Positions 1-6,900 of a DNA stretch of 13,415 bases are shown here, piece after piece (within the stretch, counting starts at the first letter, position 1; each line of letters starts with the position of its first letter). Origin of the DNA: Agrocybe praecox (lineage: Eukaryota; Basidiomycota; Agaricomycetes; Agaricales; Agrocybaceae). The stretch lies in contig CAXHKQ010000294.1 in assembly GCA_964017145.1 (NCBI GenBank), positions 1-13,415 of the forward strand, in the 5' to 3' direction. The notes beneath the pieces were generated by a model. That model worked only from the letters and a program-made list of their open reading frames with translations. It did not search any database and was not told the DNA's origin. The position numbers and the translations under genes were made by a program.

Positions 1-380
1 TTTTTCAGGCACAATATTGAATATAGAGTGAAGTTGGAAATGTTTACCCCACTTTCGTTGCTTCAAATATTATATATAGACTCTGATCGTGTATAAGTTA
101 TAGGTAATCCAGCTAGTAAAATAAAACCCCTCTCAAAATCGACAATTACATGCCCTCGGCTTTTCAAGAATACCTCCGGTCGTTTATATTTTTCAGAGAA
201 ACAATTTTTGGACAGGAATGTTGCCAGATAAATTGTCTTCTGAACACATCTTTCTGTATTTAAGCTCTTAGTTATGAATGTGCGAGCTCTCCGTGCTTAC
301 TATGAACAATTGCCCAACCGTACTTTAGCCTTGATCGGAACCCAAAACCCTTCCAACGCCAAAAAATATTCCGTACATAC
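1..380 (-). other. Intron of the Futsch/MAP1-like gene (5' part; continues beyond the window)
   Basis: On the minus strand this stretch follows directly after the coding exon and starts with GTATGT at 380-375, a near-consensus splice donor. Positions 1-270 are AT-rich and show no conserved reading frame. I looked for the next Futsch exon, which in the fly protein continues with a Phe-Leu-Ser-Trp-Asp-like segment, and did not find it, so the intron runs past position 1. Frames that read through the donor lose all resemblance to the family, which supports the boundary. Confidence 0.7.
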
Positions 381-383
381 CCT
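375..383 (-). other. Splice donor of the Futsch-like exon
   Basis: Read on the minus strand the junction is AAGG|GTATGT, with the intron beginning at 380. The G before the break is the first base of a Gly codon (phase 1). The match to the consensus is strong, and the loss of family-like protein directly after it agrees. Confidence 0.7.
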
Positions 384-528
384 TGATCAGCCGCTGCAAG
401 ATGATATCCTTGTGCTCCTGCGAGTGCGGCTCTCCCAACACGATCAGCAGATAGCATCCGGTCAGCGGACTCGGCGGCCCCATTTGCATCAGGCTGCTCG
501 GGCCGCCGTCGTCGTCGCGCGTCGCCAT
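381..528 (-). CDS. futsch: First coding exon of a Futsch / MAP1-family microtubule-associated protein (partial)
   Basis: Futsch is the insect orthologue of vertebrate MAP1A/MAP1B. It binds microtubules and supports axon, dendrite and neuromuscular-synapse growth. The exon encodes 49 residues plus the first base of a Gly codon. After a short acidic/Gly leader comes GPPSPLTGCYLLIVLGEPHS, then a segment with HKD, ILQ and LIKG; as I recall the Drosophila protein, this closely matches the start of its conserved N-terminal region and ends at the same splice point. I chose the ATG at 528 because it lies in a textbook Kozak context (GCCGCCATGG). An in-frame ATG at 558 would add ten residues (MRPRPRVAAA). 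Splicing in phase 1 at 381/380 preserves the Lys-Gly junction. The rest of this normally very long protein lies beyond position 1. Identification rests on remembered family sequence, not a search. Confidence 0.78.
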
Positions 529-621
529 GGCGGCCGCCACCCTCGGCCGCGGTCTCATCGTCCTCGCCTCCTTCGTCTTCGCCCCCCTTCGCCGCCGTCG
601 CCGCCACCACCGTCACCACCC

Positions 622-903
622 TCAAGTCCGGCCGTTCCGCCCATTTCCGCCCTTCTCTCCGTCGTCGCCCGAGCCCGCGGACGCCACGGCGCCTCCGCCG
701 TTCCCTTCGTCTCCTCCTTCGCCACCGCCCGCTCCAACCGAACCAGAGGACTCTCCTCCATCGGCCGCGCCCACCGTAGCCACCGTGGTCACCCCGCCGC
801 CTCCGCCGGTCGCATCCGCGGCGTCGGCCTGCTGCTGTTCCATCCCGCCGTCAGCGGGTTTCGCACCGATACTCATGTCGGCCATCTCAAACCTGACACT
901 CAC
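622..903 (-). other. Gly/Ala-rich open frame upstream of the Futsch exon: disrupted N-terminal extension or 5' UTR
   Basis: A 93-codon minus-strand frame starts at 903, with a second Met at 885 and a third at 876. It encodes an acidic, Gly/Ala/Ser-rich low-complexity protein. It is in the same frame as the exon at 528 but is closed by TGA at 624-622 and again at 615-613. Between 620 and 545 the other two minus frames carry similar Gly/Asp/Glu-rich text, so reading sense seems to hop between frames. Drosophila Futsch also has a Gly/Ser-rich low-complexity N-terminus before the conserved part. Either this is true N-terminal coding sequence broken by small indels (assembly errors in GC-rich DNA, or real mutations), or it is GC-rich 5' UTR with an upstream ORF. 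No convincing splice pair explains the stops. Confidence 0.35.
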
Positions 904-2735
904 GCGCGCACTCGAAAAGTTCTACGACGTTATGTGTGCGCGCACGTTATGCACTTGATGGGGGGGCGGGTGCCCAGGAGTGAAGTTGACGGCTGACGGA
1001 TGACTTGCAAGTTGTGCAAGCGCTCGGGCTCGGGGTGGTGTTGACAGAATCAACGCGAGGAGATGCTGCGACTGGAGATGTGATGGCGTCGGATGATTCT
1101 CACTGGCACTGACACTGGCCTCTGACACGACACGAGCGCACGCCAAGCTTTTCGGATAAATTTGTGTCTGTGTGTCTGAAGGGACTAGGTGTGTTATGTG
1201 CGGTATGTGAATAAGTGTTATGTTGTGTAGTATTTTTGTCGGTTAGCTCTGAATTGTGTATGAAGCAATGCGTGTGTGGTATGTTAGTATAATTGTTATG
1301 CTGGTTAGACTGGTTTTCGGATCGATTAAATATGGATGGCTTCAGGCGATCAGGCTCGAGAATATATGTTGGGCTGTGTGCTCGCTGTGGTCTCACTGAC
1401 ACTTTTGTTGGTTGGTAGGTTGGTTTGTGGGTGTGTGTGAGAGAGACTTTGTGTACTTATGTTGCTGTGTGTTAGTAGGACTTGACTTGACGACGACGTT
1501 GACGGAAGTGGAACACAAGTCGACCGATGGCGACGGAGGCTCGACGTGCAATGAACACTGAGGCGCGGAGCAGCAAAGTCGTTGGCTGATGCGTTTGCTC
1601 GCCGAAGTCGGACGCCGAGAGAGTATGTTCGAAAAGCTTGGTTTCCCCTACACAAATCGTCGGCGGTATCCTCTCGAGCAACACGCTAGAGTGTGAAGGA
1701 AGGGGAGGTCGGTTCAAATGTGTTGCATGCGCGCACCCTCAGACACGTACGCGCAACTGCTATGCACACACTTGCACTTCGGTCCGTCGAACAGCTGTTT
1801 GACCGGCTGATTTCGAAAATGTGCCGACTCTGGGGGGGTGGGGGTGGATTTTCTCTCTCTCGTCGAACGTCGATGTAGTGGTGACGTCGTCGAGACGGAA
1901 AGCCTCGCTGGTTTAGGGTGTAGTTTTTTTCGTCGTGTCTCGGCTCGTCTCGTTGACTCACTATGCCGAAGCTTTTTCACACTTCGATTTTTCCCAACGC
2001 ACGGCGGCGACGGCACTGCACAATTTTCACCAATTACGTATCCGCGGAACGATGCACTGAAATAGCTGCATCAACTGCAACTGTAGGGATGGGTGTATGG
2101 ATTTAATGCCTCTGCTAGTTACGCGCACGAATTCGCGATTGTTCTTTTGGCCTCCGTATGGCTGGTTTTCGTGTATTAATGTCGTATGTGCGAATGTGCA
2201 CTTTTACCCTGTCGGCGATGTCGTTGGTGATTGACGACGAATCTGATGGATTGATCTGGGAGGGTTTATCGCTTTCAAGGTGGCGCAACGTCTTCGGATG
2301 CCCACAACTGCAGCAACAAAATACACACACTCGAACAATGGGCACAGTCTTGCGATGGTGGATGGGTTTTTCACTGCTGGACTTTTGGTGTGGCGGTGTG
2401 CGTATGTGAGTGTGGTAGTTGGTTGGTTATAGAGTGCGGGTTGTAGTTGTTGTTTGTCACTGTTGAAGTATCAAGTCGTCGGTGCTGCTGCTGCTGCTGC
2501 TGCTTGCTGCTGGAGGCAATGCGAAGAGTCGACCGGCACATACGGAGTCTGAGAGCCAAGTGATCGAGTTGGTCGCGATGCGGCACCGCCTGAGCAGCGA
2601 CCGAAGCAGCGCCCGAGCGACGTCGTCTCGTCGCGTTTCGCCACACGTCGGCGACGCGACGACGCCAAAGCGCACGCGAGACGCAAGAGCATTTGTTCAT
2701 GTGCATATGTATGCGGTTGGCGCAGTGCTTCCACC
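904..2735. other. Upstream region of the Futsch-like gene; no gene recognised
   Basis: This stretch lies 5' of the minus-strand gene and probably holds its 5' UTR exon(s) and promoter. What can be seen is a GT-rich tract on the plus strand at about 1160-1480 (CA-rich in gene sense), CpG- and CGACG-rich blocks at about 1490-1620 and 2560-2680, and a poly-G run near 1831-1846. None of the open frames here has protein-like composition or a family I know. I could not place a TATA box, a transcription start or a trustworthy splice acceptor. Confidence 0.4.
2483..2513. repeat. CTG/CAG trinucleotide microsatellite
   Basis: Seven uninterrupted TGC units run from 2483 to 2503. After one extra T, two more units and a TGG follow. 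No credible coding frame covers it, so it is taken as a simple repeat in the region upstream of the Futsch-like gene. Confidence 0.85.
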
Positions 2736-2770
2736 CAGTCGCGGATCCAGGATTTGGGTAGAAGGGAGGT
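2736..2770 (+). mobile_element. Possible hAT-like transposon terminus
   Basis: The sequence CAGTCGCGGATCCAGGATTT starting at 2736 resembles the widespread hAT (Tip100/Zaphod-like) terminal motif CAGGGGCGGATCCAGG, as I remember it. A hAT insertion would have an 8-bp target duplication, of which the left copy would be 2728-2735. I found no matching inverted end elsewhere in the window, so this is at best a lone or truncated terminus. Confidence 0.3.
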
Positions 2771-2842
2771 ACTGAAATTGTTGCGAGCTATGCGACAAAC
2801 AATGAAGCAACAGCATTTTCGATGAATATTTTTTTAATTCTT

Positions 2843-3057
2843 CTACATACATAATAGCTTCCTTTTAGCCCGATATCCGTTATTCAGCGGTTCCGCAACA
2901 TCTCGATCCCCTTCCTTGATGAATTCGCCGCTCAGCCTTTCAAAATACGCATTTTTCTCGATTTTCACTCCCTTATTCGAATGAAACCTCTGTGTCACAT
3001 TTTTCTGATTTGATAATTCATACAAGTCGTTGAGGATCAAATCCGGAGAATACAGAT
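2843..3057 (-). pseudogene. Mariner transposase, C-terminal remnant truncated at the LTR
   Basis: The minus strand from 3057 to the TAG at 2845-2843 encodes about 70 residues. It opens with LYSPDLILNDLYEL and continues with RFHSN, an EKNAYFERLSGEFIKEG-like block and a short basic tail. This matches the layout of the last part of mariner transposases: the YSPDLxPxD motif, then RF-S-E, then a region with W/YF and F--G before the C-terminus. The Asp of the LND triplet (codon at 3028-3026) falls where the third catalytic Asp of the D,D(34)D triad sits. Pro and Ser around it have changed, which fits a decayed copy. Everything upstream (DNA-binding domain, first two catalytic Asp) is missing, and it is not found on the far side of the BEL element. 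The frame stays open into the LTR by chance. Confidence 0.7.
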
Positions 3058-3314
3058 TGTTCACGCCACAAACACACACGCTGCAAATTATGCACACCGC
3101 ACACACGAAATATCGCCCGATGAATACTCCGCGAAAGATTGAACGCTCGCGCACACGTGTAGACGAAAAAACCTTGTTATCACGATCTAAACCACAACAC
3201 AAGTACAAAAACAGGCACCAGACACCATCACTCACTCAACGCAGAGTGAGCTTTCACTCAAAATGAAGAACCACACCAACAGTAATGCCAACACGAAACA
3301 TTTACCCAAATACA

Positions 3315-3323
3315 TATTATAAT
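3315..3323 (+). promoter_or_regulatory. TATA-like element in the 5' LTR
   Basis: The AT-rich run TATTATAAT lies about 140 bp before the AATAAA, a plausible position for the U3 promoter that drives the genomic RNA. The start site and the U3/R border cannot be fixed from sequence alone. The same motif recurs in the 3' LTR near 9513. Confidence 0.3.
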
Positions 3324-3454
3324 ACACAAATTACATAAATGCAAGTACATACACAACTATACATAATGATCCGCGATGCACACAAAGGGTCAACGAACTC
3401 CACCAGTATATGCAATATGGGCTTATGAGTTTACCAGCTGATCATTTATGAAGC

Positions 3455-3460
3455 AATAAA
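3455..3460 (+). promoter_or_regulatory. Polyadenylation signal AATAAA in the 5' LTR
   Basis: A canonical AATAAA lies 87 bp before the LTR end. In the 3' LTR it would direct cleavage of the element's transcript; the 5' copy must be read through or excluded from the RNA. Confidence 0.5.
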
Positions 3461-3550
3461 TTAGATTGATTTATACCGCCAAGAACGACGTTTCGTTTGT
3501 ATTTCTCTGTCTACAAAAATACAGTCCACTCGAATTCGGAACGGACATTT

Positions 3551-3570
3551 TGGTCCTTCGACGCCGGAAT
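3551..3570 (+). other. Primer binding site, tRNA-Tyr type
   Basis: Three bases (TTT) after the 5' LTR begins TGGTCCTTCGACGCCGGAAT. The 3' end of eukaryotic tRNA-Tyr, as I remember it, ends in CCGGCTCGAAGGA plus CCA, whose complement is TGGTCCTTCGAGCCGG. The first 11 bases match, then one extra C, then GCCGGAAT matches again. The site would prime minus-strand DNA synthesis. The extra base is either a tolerated mismatch or reflects a host tRNA-Tyr variant. Confidence 0.75.
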
Positions 3571-3655
3571 CCAATTGGACGCCCCCCAATTCCCCGCTCA
3601 TACCTGTCCTTCCACGTACGCCCGAGTTGCGTCACACACACACCACACAAACACA

Positions 3656-3750
3656 AACCGCTGCGCCCGAGCACCCGTTGTTTTTGTGCACTGTGTCTAG
3701 AGAGCGTCGACATATACACACAAAACGCGAAACCGTTGCGCCCGAGCACC
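3656..3750 (+). repeat. 75-bp-period imperfect repeat in the BEL leader
   Basis: The 20-mer AACCGCTGCGCCCGAGCACC at 3656-3675 recurs with one change at 3731-3750. Similarity continues on both sides: an ACACA/AAA-rich stretch before and TTTGTGxACxG after. It lies between the primer site and the Gag start, where packaging or dimerisation signals are often found in retroelements. That role is inference. Confidence 0.65.
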
Positions 3751-3981
3751 GCGTTTCCTTTGTGTACAGCGCCGTGAGTGTGTCCCAGTCACCTGACAAA
3801 CACCTTACCCCACCTCGCGCGTGCAACTCGTCGACGAATTCGTGTCTGACCGTCTCCGCGCCGTCACCGATCGAATCCGCAGCGTCGCCGGTCGCCTCCG
3901 CGCCTAATCGTCGCACGCCCAGATCGCTCGACCGCGCTACGTTCGACCGAGTACCCGCATCGATCGCACATACGGCCCACG

Positions 3982-6900
3982 ATGAGCAAGATCCCCAGGC
4001 GCGTCCGGCGCGTTGTAGGGGAACTGCAGAAGTTCAGCGAGAACACCGCAAAAGGGACCAGCCGACTGAAGACGCCCGCGACGATTCGCACGCGAATCCA
4101 AAGTCTAGAGGCCTGCTTGAAGGAGTTTGAAGTCGCATTCCGCGAATGGGACGACGATGGGGACGAGGAGAACATCGACGACGAACTGCCGTCGGGAATG
4201 CACGAGCTCTACGAGATCGCGATGGCCGAGCTCATTGAACGCCTGGAGCGGTACACGCCAGCCGCAGAAGCACCACCCGCAGCAGCCGCAGCGGCCGCAG
4301 CACCTGCAGAAGCCGTCGCCATCCGTCTGAAGGCGATCGAGGTCCCGGAGTTTTCTGGAGAAATTGAAGACTGGGTTAGCTTTCGAGACCTGTTTCAATC
4401 GATCGTCGTGCGCAATAACGCGCTAGCTGGGGTGCAAAGACTGCAGTACTTACGCGTCGCGTGCAAGGGTGATTCCGCCGAGATCATCAAGAATCTTCCG
4501 CTCACGGACGCGAACTTCCCGGTCGCATGGGCCGCGCTCGTAAAGCGTTATGAAAATAACCGTCGCCTCATCTCGCGCATGATTGAGCGACTCCTCGATT
4601 TACCGAGCATGACACGGGAGTGCGCAAGGGAGCTGCGCAAACTATTGGACGGCACCAACCAGGCCATTGCCGCTCTACAAGCAGTTGCACAACCCACTAA
4701 TCAATGGGACAGTTTGCTGGTCGTTCACACTGTCCGAAAACTGGACCGCGAAACGCGCGTGTTGTGGGAACGCTCCATTTCCAACTCCACCGAAATGCCC
4801 ACATACGCGGCGTTGGACACGTTCCTCACAGGTGCACTCAGCTCGCTCGAAGCGACGGAATCGAGCTCGAACGATCCACCCCGATCAGATGGAACACCGG
4901 CGAGGACTGGCGCGTCGTTCAGCCACGCTCGCACTGTGCGCACACACATGGTCGAAGCGCGCACAACCGAGTGCATGTTGTGCAGCGCAGCGCACCCGCT
5001 GCATCGGTGCCCAACGATGCTCACCAAATCCATCGCAGACCGGCGCGATTTCGTCGAGCGGAATCGCATCTGTTTTAACTGCATCGGCAGCAAGGGGCAC
5101 GCCAGCCAGTCATGCAGCAGTCAGCGGCGATGCGCGCACTGCGGCGAAGCGCACCACACGCTGCTGCACCTGTTCGATCAAGGCAACGGCGGCAGACGAC
5201 CGAACGCATTCGCTAGCGGTCCGCGACAACCCGCAGCAAACGCCAACAGCAGCGTAAGCACGAACGTCTGCCAGGCGCCGACGTCACCAAGTGTGATACT
5301 GCCGACCGCATGGGTGATGTTGGCTGGAAAGAACGGAAGGAGAGTTAGAGTGCGTGCGTTAATTGACCAGGGGTCGGAGGCGACACTGATCTCCGAACGT
5401 ACCGTGCAGGAGCTGGCGCTAAGGAAGATGATGACGAACATCGTCGTCCAAGGTGTGGGCGGCATATCGACAGGAACGACTGTCAGCTGCGTGACGCTGA
5501 CCGTGTTTTCATGCCTAGAAGGAGAGGGACGAGAGAGGGAATGCATGGACGTGACAGCATTGGTGATGACGAAGGTGACGTCGAGGTTGCCAAGTCGGCC
5601 CATCACGCGTGCATGTTGGCCGCACCTCGAGCGCCTGGCGCTGGCCGATCCTCAGTTCACCCAGCAGGGTGACGTCGACTTACTGATCGGTGCGGACGTG
5701 TTCAACGACATCTTGAAGACCGGCGTACAGCTTGGCGGGCGGAGCGACGTGGTCGCTCAGGAGACGATGTTCGGGTGGATCGTGTCGGGACGAGCGATGG
5801 CAGCGCCAGCAACTACGGTGACGACGATGCACGTGCAGCTGGACAGATTGCTGACGAAGTTTTGGGAGCAGGAGGAGGTGTCGTCGAAGCCTATCTTGTC
5901 AGTCGAGGACGCAGCGTGCGAGGCGCTGTACGAGGCGACGACGACGAGGGCCCGCGATGGACGGTACGTGGTCGATCTGCCGTTCCGGCAGGGCGGGCGG
6001 GAGTTGGGCGAGTCGCAGTTCAACGCAGTACGGCGGTTGCTGCAAATGGAGAAGAGAGGCGTACAGTATCCGAACATGTACGAAGGGTACAGGGAGTTCA
6101 TGCGGACTTACCTAGCTCTGGGGCATATGGAGGCGATACCGTCGGACGAGCTGGACGTCAAGCCGCACAGCTATCTGCCGCATCACGCGGTGTTTAAGCC
6201 TGATAGCTCGACGACGAAACTGCGAGTGGTTTTCGACGCGACGGCGGCGACGACGAACGGTAAAGGGCTGAACGCACTGCTGTTGACTGGGCCACGTCTG
6301 CAAGAGACGCTTTCGTCGATTCTGCTGCGCTGGCGGAGGCACAGGATCGCGATCAGTGCAGATGTGGAGAAAATGTACCGGCAGATTTGGGTGAGACCGG
6401 CGCACCAAGACTACCAGCGCATCGTCTGGCGCGAGACGACCGACGATCCGATACTGCACTTCCGTCTGAAGACCGTGACCTACGGTACCGCGAGCGCGCC
6501 GTACATGGCGGTCAAGACGATGCAGCGGCTAGCGGCGGACGAGAAGGCAGCGTTTCCACGGGCATCAGACGTCGTGTTGAACGACTTCTACGTGGACGAC
6601 TGTCTGTCGGGCACAGACTCGTTGGAAGAGGCGATCGAGCTGAAGGAGGAGCTGCTCGGGCTCATGACGGCAGGCGGAATGCGCCTCATGAAATGGTCGT
6701 CAAATTCATGTGAGTTGTTGCGCACGCTGCCCGACGATCACATCGAGTGTCGCGCACCACTCATCTTCGACGAGGACGACGGCATTAAAGCGCTGGGCAT
6801 CCGTTGGTACCCGGCAACTGACGAGTTCCGGTACAAAGTCCATGTACCTGATGTGAAGAAAAAGAAGACCAAGCGTGAGATGTTATCGGAGATCGCTCGA

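Larger units (their letters stand above)
3058..3547 (+). repeat. 5' LTR of the BEL/Pao element
   Basis: It is 490 bp long, with TG...CA ends (TGTTCACGCC ... GAACGGACA). Read side by side with 9256-9745 I find no difference, at a constant offset of 6,198. Inside are a TATA-like stretch at 3315-3323, an AATAAA at 3455-3460 and a small hairpin (CTCACTC / GAGTGAG) at about 3230-3249. Confidence 0.96.

Noticed and set aside
274..996. A 240-codon plus-strand frame, rich in Arg, His, Pro and Ser
   Set aside because: It overlaps the minus-strand Futsch exon and the GC-rich region antisense. Composition is that of a GC-rich shadow frame.
1831..1846. G-rich run as a G-quadruplex
   Set aside because: It does not offer four separate runs of three or more G with loops, so a stable three-tetrad structure is not supported.
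2843..3235. A 130-codon minus-strand frame running from the 5' LTR into the flank
   Set aside because: It is a chance fusion of antisense LTR with the mariner remnant. The same LTR-derived start recurs at 9433, running into unrelated sequence, so it is not a gene.
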